Below, piece after piece: positions 15,517 through 23,340 of a stretch of DNA of 29,859 nucleotides. The stretch covers positions 267 through 30,125 of the forward strand of contig DDSN01000102.1 of assembly GCA_002343395.1 (NCBI GenBank), read 5' to 3'. Each line of letters starts with the position of its first letter. Within the stretch, counting starts at the first letter, position 1. The position numbers and the translations under genes were made by a program. Under the pieces are notes generated by a model. That model was not told the DNA's origin, ran no database searches, and was given only the letters and a program-made list of their open reading frames with translations. The DNA is from Hyphomonadaceae bacterium UBA2389 (GTDB lineage Bacteria > Pseudomonadota > Alphaproteobacteria > Caulobacterales > Aquidulcibacteraceae).

Positions 15517-16353
15517 TTGAGTGTAGTCGTCGCCCTTGCCCTCGCCGCTTGCTTCGGCACGCCGCAACCCGTCGCGATCGAGGGCTTCAGCGACCACGCC
15601 ATGGAGCCGTTCATAACGCGTGACGGCCAGACGCTCTTCTTCAATAACCGCAACGAGCCTCCGCGCGAAACCGATCTGCACTGGGCGACGCGCATTGATG
15701 CGACGCGATTTCGCTATCGTGGCCGCATCGCCAGCGCGAACTCGCCAGAACTCGACGGCGTCCCCTCGCTCGCGCGCGACGGAACCTTCGCGTTCGTGTC
15801 GTTGCGCGCCTTCGCCGATCGCCACGCGACGTTGTGGAGCGGGCAATGGCGGGACGGCCAGGTTTCGCAGTTGGCGCTACAGACGGCGCTCTCCCCCGGC
15901 GCGCCGCCACGCTTCAATATGGACGCCGAAATCTCCGCGAGCGGCGATCGGCTCTACTTCACGGACAATGTGTGGGGCATCCTGGCGCCGCGAACATCGG
16001 ACCTGCGCGTGGCGGTGCGCGATGGCGGCGCATTGCGGCGCGCGCCGGAGTTGGATCGTTGGTTCGCGACTGTGAACACGCCAAACGCGCTGGAATTCGC
16101 GCCCGCGACCTCCGAAGACGAACGCGAACTTTACTTCACGCGCCTGACGACGCGCTTCCTGCAACCGCCGCGCTTTGAGATTCTCGTCGCGACGCGCGAG
16201 CACGCGGATGAGCCTTTCGGGACGCCGCTGCCTATCCGAGCGCTTGCAGGCTACGTCGAAGCGCCCAGCGTGGCGCCGGACGGCGCGCTCTATTTCCACG
16301 CCAAGATCGGCGAACGATTCCGCATCATGCGCGCGGAACGCCGCTGCCGCTAA
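15517..16353 (+). CDS. PD40-repeat (beta-propeller) lipoprotein
   Basis: A 278-residue exported protein. Starting at the TTG at 15517 gives a short signal with a lipobox (VVALALAAC, Cys12), and the TTG is preceded by a strong GAGGAGG site. The first ATG, at 15601, would lose the signal, so TTG is preferred. The mature part has five WD40-like PD40 units, each with a (R/P/S)DG-x-x-x-(F/Y)F core: FITRDGQTLFFNN, SLARDGTFAFVSL, ISASGDRLYFTDN, TSEDERELYFTRL and VAPDGALYFHAK. These form a TolB-like propeller at the outer or inner membrane face. The ligand is unknown. Its stop shares the four bases CTAA with the stop of the convergent esterase gene. Confidence 0.85.
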   Translation: MSVVVALALAACFGTPQPVAIEGFSDHAMEPFITRDGQTLFFNNRNEPPRETDLHWATRIDATRFRYRGRIASANSPELDGVPSLARDGTFAFVSLRAFADRHATLWSGQWRDGQVSQLALQTALSPGAPPRFNMDAEISASGDRLYFTDNVWGILAPRTSDLRVAVRDGGALRRAPELDRWFATVNTPNALEFAPATSEDERELYFTRLTTRFLQPPRFEILVATREHADEPFGTPLPIRALAGYVEAPSVAPDGALYFHAKIGERFRIMRAERRCR

Positions 16354-17600
16354 ACAGCCTTGAAGTGCGCATCCAGAAACGCGCGCGCGGTCGCCCAATC
16401 GCTCGCGCGCACGCCATGGCCGCCGGGGCGAAGGTAAAACGCGATATCGGCATCGAGATTGGTGGAGCGCATGTCCGCCTGATCGAGACCAACGCGCCCA
16501 AACAGCGCATACACGGGGCTCGCCGCCTCGGCGGCGCGAAACGCGCCCGCGGGATCGGACCAACGATCGAGCGTCGCGCCATTCAGCAAAATGGGCCGAG
16601 GCGCGATCAGCGCGAGCAGCAGATGCTGATCAATTTCATCGCTCACCCCCTCGGTCTCCACCACGCGTGGGAACCAGTGCGGATAACGGCGGAACAGGCC
16701 GCGCAGGGTTTCGCCGACGTGCGATTCCGAAGGCGAGGCCCCCAACCTTCCGGACTGGTTGGCGATGACCGCGCCAATGCGCATGTCCGTCGCGGTCGCC
16801 CACAGCGCCGCCTTGCCAAAGCGAGAATGCCCAAACACCGCGATGCGCGAAGCGTCGATGCCCGGCTCCCGCGAGACGACATCCACCACGCGCGAGATCG
16901 CCCAAGCCCATGCGCCCACCGCGCCAAGCCGATCCGCTGACGCGTCGGGCAGGCGCGCGAGCGCGGCGACGGCGAGGCGCGCGTCGTCGGGCGCAATCTC
17001 GCCGGGTGAAAAGGTTGCTACCGCGTAGCCATGGCTAAGCAGCTCGCGAAAAGCGGGTCGAACGATGTGCGCGCCCTGCATGGCGCGGGCGAGCGCGCGG
17101 CCAACTAAGGTGCGGCAGCGCGGCGCCAGCCATACAGGCTCGGCGAGCGCGCGGTAGCGACGCCCGACGGCTGCGGCGTTACCGCAAAAATTCGGCGCGA
17201 TCACAACCGGGACCGAACCGCGTATCTGGCGCGGCGTCGCCACCAGCAGCGCGAAAGACGCATCGCCGCGCGGGCCATGCACAACGAGCTGCAGCTCCTC
17301 CAGGCGCCCGAGGCCGCCAAAGGCGTGTTCGTCAATGACGCGCCGACGTGCGATCGCCGGAGGCGTGGCCGCTGGCGGCGAACCGTAAACAAAGTTTTGA
17401 AAAGCCGCCCTGAGAAGCGGCGCCCTGCGCACCATCCATTCCTCGGCGCTGGTGATGGGCGGGTCGCCCTCGAAGGCGCTAAGCGGTGAAGGCCCAGGCA
17501 ACGGGCCGTCCACCGACAGCGGCGCGACGCGAAGGCTGAACTGCGCCACCCAGAGCGCCGCGATGACCACCAGCAGTGCGCCAAACCAGCGGAAGCGCAT
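16350..17600 (-). CDS. CE15-like alpha/beta hydrolase (glucuronoyl esterase-related)
   Basis: A 416-residue protein with an N-terminal signal-anchor (FGALLVVIAALWVAQF), so periplasmic or outer-membrane facing. The catalytic core matches bacterial carbohydrate esterase family 15: nucleophile Ser259 in GHSRFGKAALWA, then HVGETLRGLFRRYPHWF, DQHLLLALIAPRPILLNGAT, DRWSDPAGAF, SPVYALFG, and a probable catalytic His395 in RPGGHGVRASDW. Characterised CE15 enzymes cut the ester between lignin alcohols and 4-O-methyl-glucuronic acid on xylan. Here the usual NSGCGGAALSRR-type loop after the nucleophile reads NQSGRLGASPSES, so the substrate may differ. A dipeptidyl-peptidase-like hydrolase is a less likely alternative. 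It converges on the PD40 lipoprotein with overlapping stop codons. Confidence 0.82.
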   Translation of the reverse strand: MRFRWFGALLVVIAALWVAQFSLRVAPLSVDGPLPGPSPLSAFEGDPPITSAEEWMVRRAPLLRAAFQNFVYGSPPAATPPAIARRRVIDEHAFGGLGRLEELQLVVHGPRGDASFALLVATPRQIRGSVPVVIAPNFCGNAAAVGRRYRALAEPVWLAPRCRTLVGRALARAMQGAHIVRPAFRELLSHGYAVATFSPGEIAPDDARLAVAALARLPDASADRLGAVGAWAWAISRVVDVVSREPGIDASRIAVFGHSRFGKAALWATATDMRIGAVIANQSGRLGASPSESHVGETLRGLFRRYPHWFPRVVETEGVSDEIDQHLLLALIAPRPILLNGATLDRWSDPAGAFRAAEAASPVYALFGRVGLDQADMRSTNLDADIAFYLRPGGHGVRASDWATARAFLDAHFKAV

Positions 17601-17788
17601 GGCGTGCTCCGTTCGTCCTGCCGGTCATTTCGCGGGTCCGGGACGGCTCGTTACACGCGATTCCCGCCAAAAACGCTTAACAACCGGCAAATGTAACGGG
17701 ACCTTAAAGGGGGGCGTGTTAGCCACAAGGCAATCGGCGCAACACTCGGCCAAAGAAGTGTGCGCCGCATGGGTTGGTGGAGACAAAC

Positions 17789-18643
17789 ATGCGCTTCAAA
17801 ACAGCGGCGAGCGCGCTCGCCCTTATGCTTGCGGCCTGCGGCGGCGGCGCGAGCGAGAACGCCCATCAGGAAGACAGTCACGGCCAAGCCGCGGAGCATG
17901 CGGATGCCGGCAACCATGGACCGACGCTCGGGCCCGCTGACGCGCACGCGGCGGCGACGCCTCACGCGGCTGCCGATGCGAGCGCCCACTGGGACTACGC
18001 CGACCAAGCCGGCTGGACGCACGTCGCGGGCTTGTGCGCGACTGGTCACGAGCAATCGCCGATCAATCTGTCGAGCGCCGCGCCCATGGCGGAAACGCCC
18101 GATCTCGCGCCGCGCTATCTCACCGCGGCTGGCACGTTCGTGAATAACGGCCACACGCTGCAATTCACGCCCGAGAACGCCAATGCAATGCTCACCATTG
18201 GGCAAGACGCCTATGCATTCGCGCAGTTTCACTTCCACTCGCCGGCCGAACACACGCTCGATCGCCGCGCCTATCCGCTTGAGTTGCACTTCGTACACCG
18301 CAACAGCGCGGGCCAACTCGCGGTCGTCGGCGTGTTCATCGAGGAAGGCGCGGAGAATCCCGCGCTGGCCGCGTTGCTCACGGCGTTGCCCGTCGCAAGC
18401 GGCGATCAAAGCGCGACGCACGTTGAAATCGATATGAACACGCTGCTGCCGACGGATCGCGCGTACTATTCCTATGCGGGCTCGCTCACGACGCCGCCAT
18501 GCGCGGAAGGCGTTCGCTGGAACGTGCTGCGCACGCCGCTGCAAGCATCCGCCGCGCAAGTCGCGGCGTTGCGCGAAGCGCTTGGTGCAAGCTCACGCCA
18601 CGTGCAGCCGCTGGGCCAACGCACGGTGCTGCTCGGCAGCTGA
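17789..18643 (+). CDS. Alpha-class carbonic anhydrase, lipoprotein
   Basis: Exported enzyme interconverting CO2 and bicarbonate. The ATG at 17789 begins a lipoprotein signal (ALALMLAAC, lipid-modified Cys17); a purine-rich GGTGGAGA precedes it. Residues about 20-65 form a linker with many His, Asp, Glu and Ala residues. The catalytic domain then shows EQSPINL, the zinc ligands His148 and His150 in QFHFHSPAEHT, His167 in LELHFVH, and SLTTPPCAEGVRW near the C-terminus, all typical of bacterial alpha carbonic anhydrases. The conserved Cys pair is expected to form a disulphide in the periplasm. It is transcribed alone, divergent from the esterase, with two hairpins downstream. Confidence 0.95.
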   Translation: MRFKTAASALALMLAACGGGASENAHQEDSHGQAAEHADAGNHGPTLGPADAHAAATPHAAADASAHWDYADQAGWTHVAGLCATGHEQSPINLSSAAPMAETPDLAPRYLTAAGTFVNNGHTLQFTPENANAMLTIGQDAYAFAQFHFHSPAEHTLDRRAYPLELHFVHRNSAGQLAVVGVFIEEGAENPALAALLTALPVASGDQSATHVEIDMNTLLPTDRAYYSYAGSLTTPPCAEGVRWNVLRTPLQASAAQVAALREALGASSRHVQPLGQRTVLLGS

Positions 18644-18645
18644 CG

Positions 18646-18667
18646 GCTTAGGCCTCACGGCCTAAGC
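18646..18667 (+). terminator. Hairpin just after the carbonic anhydrase gene
   Basis: GCTTAGGCC (18646-18654) pairs perfectly with GGCCTAAGC (18659-18667) around a TCAC loop, three bases after the stop codon. There is no T-run, so it may be a weak or processed end. Confidence 0.45.
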
Positions 18668-18720
18668 GCACGCGAAACCTTGAAACCCAAGGCATTTCGC
18701 AGCCGCATGACTGAACGGTA

Positions 18721-18760
18721 AGCCCAGCGCCACGGAGTGGCGCCGGGCTAGCCGCATTTT
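18721..18760 (+). terminator. Probable intrinsic terminator between carbonic anhydrase and SleB-type genes
   Basis: AGCCCAGCGCCAC (18721-18733) pairs with GTGGCGCCGGGCT (18737-18749) around a GGA loop with one mismatch. It is followed after a few bases by CATTTT. This is the better of two hairpins after the carbonic anhydrase gene. Confidence 0.6.
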
Positions 18761-18835
18761 CGCCCCGCGCAACCCTAGAAGCGATCCTTGAAGTCAGCGG
18801 GCCCTGGCCCCGGACGAAAGGGAGCAACAGGGTCC

Positions 18836-19666
18836 ATGGCGCATCGTTGGATTGGACTGGCGCGACGCCGCGCGCCTCGTTCGCGTTTCAGCTTCAACCG
18901 CTTCTGCCGCGAAGGCGCCCGCGCCTTGGGAGCGGCGGGGATATTGTTCGCGGCGGCGGCGTTGAACTTCGCCATGTATCCGGACGCTTTGGCGCGCGCG
19001 ATGGACACCAGCGCCGAGCTGATTGGCTTTGTCGACGACGCACCCACGGCGGGACCGGATGTTGCACCCCACGCCGCCGCGCTCAATGATGCCGAGGTGC
19101 GGCTGCTCGCGGCGACGGCTTGGGCCGAAGCGCGCTCCGAGGGCGAGGAAGGCATGCGCGCGGTGGCGCACGTCATTCTCAACCGCGTGGGCGGACGCTT
19201 CGGCGAAAGCGTCGAAAGCGTCGTACGCGCGCCATGGCAGTTCTCCGCGTGGAATCGCGGCGACCCCAACCGCCCGCTCGCCCAGAACCCGGAGCGCTAC
19301 GCCACCAGCGGCGCCAATCTCGAAACCTGGGAGATCGCCCAGCGCGTGGCGCGGGAAGTGCTCAGCGGCCAATCCGTCGATCCGACCGATGGCGCGCTCT
19401 TCTATCACACGCGTGCGATCAGTCCGTGGTGGGCGCGCTATGGCGAGGGCCGTCGCGAAATCGGCGCGCACGTCTTTTACCGCGACGTGCCGAACCGGGC
19501 GCGGCAAGCGCCGGTAGTCACCGAAATAACGCAGACTTATCCGGGCGGCGCCAACATCGACGCCACGCCGCCTGCTCCACTGGCGCAGCCCGCGAGCGCG
19601 ACACCGCTTCCGCCTGAGCCCCTCGCCACGCCTGCGACGCAAACACCGCTCGCCGCAGGCTCCTAA
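18836..19666 (+). CDS. SleB-type cell wall hydrolase
   Basis: Exported or membrane-anchored peptidoglycan hydrolase of 276 residues. The N-terminus is very basic (HRWIGLARRRAPRSRFSFNR) and is followed by a hydrophobic stretch, ALGAAGILFAAAALNFAMY, so it is likely anchored with the enzyme in the periplasm. The Hydrolase_2 (SleB/CwlJ) domain is seen at about residues 85-205: LLAATAWAEARSEGEEGMRA, VAHVILNRV, then APWQFSAWNRGDPNR and DGALFYHTRAISPWW, with the conserved catalytic Glu in the WAEAR segment. The tail is Pro/Ala/Thr-rich and probably disordered. The ATG at 18836 follows an AAGGGAG site. In a non-sporulating bacterium this family acts in wall remodelling. Confidence 0.92.
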   Translation: MAHRWIGLARRRAPRSRFSFNRFCREGARALGAAGILFAAAALNFAMYPDALARAMDTSAELIGFVDDAPTAGPDVAPHAAALNDAEVRLLAATAWAEARSEGEEGMRAVAHVILNRVGGRFGESVESVVRAPWQFSAWNRGDPNRPLAQNPERYATSGANLETWEIAQRVAREVLSGQSVDPTDGALFYHTRAISPWWARYGEGRREIGAHVFYRDVPNRARQAPVVTEITQTYPGGANIDATPPAPLAQPASATPLPPEPLATPATQTPLAAGS

Positions 19667-19689
19667 CGCGCTCTGCTAGAGCCGAACGA

Positions 19690-20532
19690 TCAGTGGCTCT
19701 CGCCGCGCCAGACTTGCTTGTAGGCGAGGTAGAGCAAGCCCGCGAGCACCAGCAAGAAGCTGATCACGATAATGCCCATGCGCTTGCGCGCTTCCATATG
19801 AGGATCAGCGGCCCATTGCAGGAAAGTGGTGACGTCGGCGGCGTATTGCTCAACCGTGGTCGGCGACCCATCCGCGTAAGCCACCGCGCCTTCCGCCAGT
19901 GGCGGCGGCATCGCGATTTTGCCGCCCGCGAAGTAGCGGTTGCCATAAAGCGCGCCATCCACCTCCCCTGTGTAACCAACCAACAGGGAGTAGATGTAGT
20001 CGGCGCCGCCATGCCGCGCTGACGTGATCACGGAAAGATCCGGGGGATAGGCGCCGCCATTCGCAGCGCGCGCGGCGATCTCATTCGGGAACGGGCTGCG
20101 GAAGTGATCCGAAACACGGCCCGGGCGATCCATCGGCTGGCCGCTTGCGGGGTCGATATCGCTGATCGTCACCGCCGAGGCGATCGCGCGCACATACGGG
20201 TTTTCCGTCACGGTGACGAAACGCCCGCCATGCGCCGGCTTGCCCACGACCATTTCCTCTTCGCCGGTTTCATGGTTGCGCGCCATGTAAGCGGCGAAGG
20301 GCCCGCCTTCCTCGCCGAGGTGGCGATAAGACAAATGCGCCATGGAATGGCAGGTTGAGCAGACTTGGTTGTAAACTTGGAAGCCACGCTGCACGGCGGC
20401 CATGTCGTAGCCGCGTATCGGGCTGTCAAAGCTGAACGGGTGATCGTGCGGGTGCTCGGCTTCGCCCGCGGCGAAGGCGACGCCTGCGGCGGCCACAAAA
20501 ACAGCGGCGGCGACGGTGAGTGCGCGCAACAT
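19690..20532 (-). CDS. petC: Cytochrome c1 of the bc1 complex
   Basis: Haem-c subunit that passes electrons from the Rieske protein to soluble cytochrome c. The 280-residue precursor has a signal peptide (VAAAVFVAAAGVAFA), the haem attachment site CSTCH (residues 58-62), the axial ligand Met208 in KIAMPPPL, and a C-terminal membrane anchor (MGIIVISFLLVLAGLLYLAY). The ATG overlaps the petB stop by one base (TAATG), so translation is coupled. It is the last gene of petABC and ends 24 bases from the convergent SleB-type gene; a small GCTCT/AGAGC hairpin lies in that gap. Confidence 0.97.
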   Translation of the reverse strand: MLRALTVAAAVFVAAAGVAFAAGEAEHPHDHPFSFDSPIRGYDMAAVQRGFQVYNQVCSTCHSMAHLSYRHLGEEGGPFAAYMARNHETGEEEMVVGKPAHGGRFVTVTENPYVRAIASAVTISDIDPASGQPMDRPGRVSDHFRSPFPNEIAARAANGGAYPPDLSVITSARHGGADYIYSLLVGYTGEVDGALYGNRYFAGGKIAMPPPLAEGAVAYADGSPTTVEQYAADVTTFLQWAADPHMEARKRMGIIVISFLLVLAGLLYLAYKQVWRGESH

Positions 20533-22127
20533 TATGCAGCCTCCTGCGTTTGGCCGCCAATCGGCTTGGCGATGGTGTCCGGCACGCGGCCCGGGGTCTC
20601 ACGCAGTCCAAGCAACGGGAGAAGCACGAGGAAGAATAGGAAGTAGTAGAAAGTCGCGACCTGCGAGAGGCGCGTCACCGTGAACGCCATTGGCGAGGCG
20701 CGCTCGGTGACGAAAAACGGCGCGCGCGCGCCAATCTCAGCCTTCGCTTCTTGAACCGCCTCTTCCAGCGCCTCGATGGTGCGCGCAGAGACCGTCTGCG
20801 TTTGCGGGGTTCCGCCGACCACCGACATCATCCGCGCATCGGTAGCGTTGGAGCGCGACACCATTGTCATGGCTGCGCCCTCGGTTGTCGCGGTCTCGCG
20901 CATACCGGCGGCGGTTTCGTCGAATTGCTCCTCGCTCGGCGCGCTGAATGCGCGGGCGCTCACCGCCCCGCCTTCAACCCAGCGCAGCGTTGCGGTGAAG
21001 TCGCCCGATTGCGCCAGCACGCGGCCCGGATTCTGACCACCGCACCACCCCAGAACGAGGCACACAACGACGAAGATGAGGAAGAACTGGCGCGCCGCTG
21101 GGCGATACCGCATCGAGCGAACGCGCGAAGTGTCAAGCCACGGCAACACGAAGAGCACGCCGATCGACGCGAACATCGCCAGCACGCCGGCCAGCTTGGA
21201 GTCGATCGGGCCGATGTTGAAGTCGAACGCGCGCAGGATCGCGTAGAATGGCAGCAGATACCATTCCGGCACGATCTCCGGCGGCGTCTGCAGCGGGTTG
21301 GCGGGGATGTAATTATCCGCGTGGCCGAGCGCGTCGGGCATGTAGAAGACGAACACCGCGAACAAAATCAGGAACAGCGCCGTGGCGAACAAATCCTTGA
21401 TCGTCGCGTGCGGCGTGAACGGCACGGTGTCGGCCTTCGACTTCACCTCGACGCCGGTCGGGTTGTTTTGGCCGGTTTCATGCAACGCCCACACATGCAG
21501 CGCCACCACGCCAGCGATCACGAACGGCAGCAGGTAGTGGAGCGAGAAGAAGCGGTTGAGCGTGGGCTGATCGACCGAGAAACCGCCCATCAGCCAATTC
21601 TTGATGCTCTCCCCGATCATCGGCAGCGCGCCAATCAGGTTGGTGATGACGGTCGCCGCCCAGAAGCTCATCTGCCCCCACGGCAACGAATAACCGAGGA
21701 ACGCGGTCGCGATCATGAGGAAGTAGATGACGCAGCCCAAGATCCAAAGCACCTCGCGCGGCGCCTTGTACGAGCCGTAGTACAGCCCTTTGAACATATG
21801 GATGTAGACGGCGAGGAAGAACATCGACGCGCCCACCGAGTGGATGTTCTGGATCAGCCAGCCGTAGGGAACGTCGCGGTCAATGCGCTGAACGCTGGCG
21901 AAAGCCATGTTGATGTGCGGCACATAATGCATCGCCAGCACGACGCCGGTCACGATCTGCACCACGAGGCAGAGCGCCAGCATGGCGCCAAACGTGTACC
22001 AGTAATTCAGATTCCGCGGCGTTGGGTACGCCACGAAACTATCGTGGGCCATGCGGATAATGGGGAGGCGTTTGTCGAGCCAGCGGGTAAACCCGGACTT
22101 CGGCTCATAGGTGGAGTGACCGCTCAC
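20532..22127 (-). CDS. petB: Cytochrome b of the bc1 complex, with a large insertion
   Basis: Di-haem membrane subunit carrying the quinol-oxidising and quinone-reducing sites. Haem ligands are His96 and His110 (NIHSVGASMFFLAVYIH) and His197 and His211 (LHYLLP... HVWALH). The Qo-site PEWY motif is at 287-290, and the helix-C SLPWGQMSFW region is intact. At 531 residues it is about 110 longer than usual for bacteria. The extra part lies between helix G (FFLIFVVVCLVLGWCGG) and helix H (VATFYYFLFFLVLLPLLG), about residues 369-484. That loop faces the periplasm. It is hydrophilic, rich in Ala, Glu, Thr and Ser, and has a helical stretch TIEALEEAVQEAKAEIG. The frame is uninterrupted across it, so it is a true insertion. 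Confidence 0.96.
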   Translation of the reverse strand: MSGHSTYEPKSGFTRWLDKRLPIIRMAHDSFVAYPTPRNLNYWYTFGAMLALCLVVQIVTGVVLAMHYVPHINMAFASVQRIDRDVPYGWLIQNIHSVGASMFFLAVYIHMFKGLYYGSYKAPREVLWILGCVIYFLMIATAFLGYSLPWGQMSFWAATVITNLIGALPMIGESIKNWLMGGFSVDQPTLNRFFSLHYLLPFVIAGVVALHVWALHETGQNNPTGVEVKSKADTVPFTPHATIKDLFATALFLILFAVFVFYMPDALGHADNYIPANPLQTPPEIVPEWYLLPFYAILRAFDFNIGPIDSKLAGVLAMFASIGVLFVLPWLDTSRVRSMRYRPAARQFFLIFVVVCLVLGWCGGQNPGRVLAQSGDFTATLRWVEGGAVSARAFSAPSEEQFDETAAGMRETATTEGAAMTMVSRSNATDARMMSVVGGTPQTQTVSARTIEALEEAVQEAKAEIGARAPFFVTERASPMAFTVTRLSQVATFYYFLFFLVLLPLLGLRETPGRVPDTIAKPIGGQTQEAA

Positions 22128-22138
22128 TTAGGGCTCCC

Positions 22139-22693
22139 TCAGCCGATGCGAATGGATGTGTCGCCGGTGAAAACGTACGGCGCGGGGACGAGGTTTTTCG
22201 GCGCTGGTCCGCGGCGGATGCGGCCAGAAGTGTCGTAATCCGAACCGTGACAGGGGCAGAACCATCCGCCAAAGGACGATCCCGTCACGAACGTCGGCAC
22301 GCAACCGAGGTGGGTGCAACTCGCTTCCAGGATCAGCCATTCGGCACGGCCCGGCTGGCCGTCCTCCTGCAAGAGACGATCCGCGTCGTGCTGCGGATCC
22401 TTGAGGTTGGCGTAATCGTCGCGTCGCGCCGCATCGACTTCCGACGGCGTGCGATGGCGGACGAACACCGGCTTGCCCTGCCACATCACCTTGATCTGTT
22501 GGCCAAGTTCGATGGCGGACAAATCAACCTCGGTGGTCGACATCGCCAAGGTGTCGGCGGCGGGGTTCATCTGATCGATGAACGGCCAAATCGTCGCCGC
22601 CGTCCCAACGGCCGCCGCAGCGCCCGAGGCTATGAAAATGAAGTCGCGCCGGGTCTCGGCTCCGTGCGCATTGTTTGCTGGTGCAGTCGCCAC
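22139..22693 (-). CDS. petA: Rieske iron-sulfur protein of the bc1 complex
   Basis: Carries the 2Fe-2S cluster that takes an electron from quinol and moves to cytochrome c1. The 184-residue protein has a Tat-type N-terminus (TRRDFIFIASGAAAAVG) retained as membrane anchor, and the cluster ligands CTHLGC (residues 126-131, Cys126 and His128) and CPCHGS (Cys146 and His149 as ligands, with Cys131 and Cys148 as the disulphide pair). It starts with a GTG at 22693 preceded by GGGAG. It is first in the petABC operon, with an 11-base gap to petB. The 132-base divergent region to trmL should hold the operon promoter, which I could not assign with confidence. Confidence 0.97.
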   Translation of the reverse strand: MATAPANNAHGAETRRDFIFIASGAAAAVGTAATIWPFIDQMNPAADTLAMSTTEVDLSAIELGQQIKVMWQGKPVFVRHRTPSEVDAARRDDYANLKDPQHDADRLLQEDGQPGRAEWLILEASCTHLGCVPTFVTGSSFGGWFCPCHGSDYDTSGRIRRGPAPKNLVPAPYVFTGDTSIRIG

Positions 22694-22825
22694 TGCCCGT
22701 CTCCCGCTTGGTATGCCCTTGAAGTTAGGCTAGTCCGGGGGCTGATCGCGCAGCGGCGTGAAGCCGCACGCACGTGATCTGGCCCCCGAGTCTTCCCCGA
22801 CTCTCCCGGCGTTGGAGCCTGTAAA

Positions 22826-23290
22826 CTGCGCCTCGCCCTCTATCAACCTGACATCCCGCAAAATCTCGGCGCGGCCATTCGCCTCGTCGCCTGCCTGGGG
22901 GCTGCCCTAGACGTGATCGAGCCCTGCGGCTTCCCGTTGACCGACACGGCCCTGAAACGAGCCGCGCTCGATTATGGCGACAAGGCGCGGGTCAGCCGCC
23001 ATGCAGGCTTCGCCGCGTTCCGAGCCGCGCCCGAGCGGACGGACGGGAGACTGGTGCTGGTGGAGACGGATGGCGCTATGTCGTTCCAGGATTTCGCGTT
23101 TTCCACAGGCGACACCTTGATCCTAGGCCGCGAAAGCGCAGGTTCTCCCGGCGAACTCTATCAAGCCGCCCAAGCCAGCGTGCGCATTCCGATGATCCGG
23201 GGGGTCCGCTCGCTCAACGTGGTGACCGCGGGGGCCATTGTCCTGACCGAGGCTATGCGCCAGATCGGGGCCTGGGAGAAGTTGGATTGA
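22826..23290 (+). CDS. trmL: tRNA (cytidine/uridine-34-2'-O)-methyltransferase, apparent CTG start
   Basis: SPOUT-family enzyme that methylates the ribose at wobble position 34 of certain leucine tRNAs with S-adenosylmethionine. Conserved blocks are LALYQPDIPQNLGAAIRLVA, DVIEPCGFPLTD, LDYGDKARVSRH, LILGRESAGSP and IPMIRGVRSLNVVTAGAIVL, the last forming the knot. Similarity begins at CTG 22826 (L/M-R-L-A-L-Y). In that frame there is no ATG, GTG or TTG between the stop at 22775 and a GTG at 22913, which would remove 29 conserved residues. A GGAG lies 8 bases before the CTG. I therefore call CTG as the start, giving 154 residues (the E. coli enzyme has about 157). A sequencing error in an ATG is the alternative. 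Confidence 0.9.
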   Translation: MRLALYQPDIPQNLGAAIRLVACLGAALDVIEPCGFPLTDTALKRAALDYGDKARVSRHAGFAAFRAAPERTDGRLVLVETDGAMSFQDFAFSTGDTLILGRESAGSPGELYQAAQASVRIPMIRGVRSLNVVTAGAIVLTEAMRQIGAWEKLD

Positions 23291-23340
23291 CCTGGGGCAT
23301 TCGGTTCCGGTCCCGACCGACAAATGCTATGCTTATTCTG

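Noticed and set aside
17649..17698. CGTTACA / TGTAACG inverted pair upstream of the carbonic anhydrase gene
   Set aside because: Seven-base arms 36 bases apart are likely by chance and match no known site.
20751..22238. 495-codon open frame on the plus strand opposite petB and petA
   Set aside because: It is Arg/His/Gln-rich with no domain pattern and lies antisense to two certain genes. Long antisense frames are expected at this GC content.
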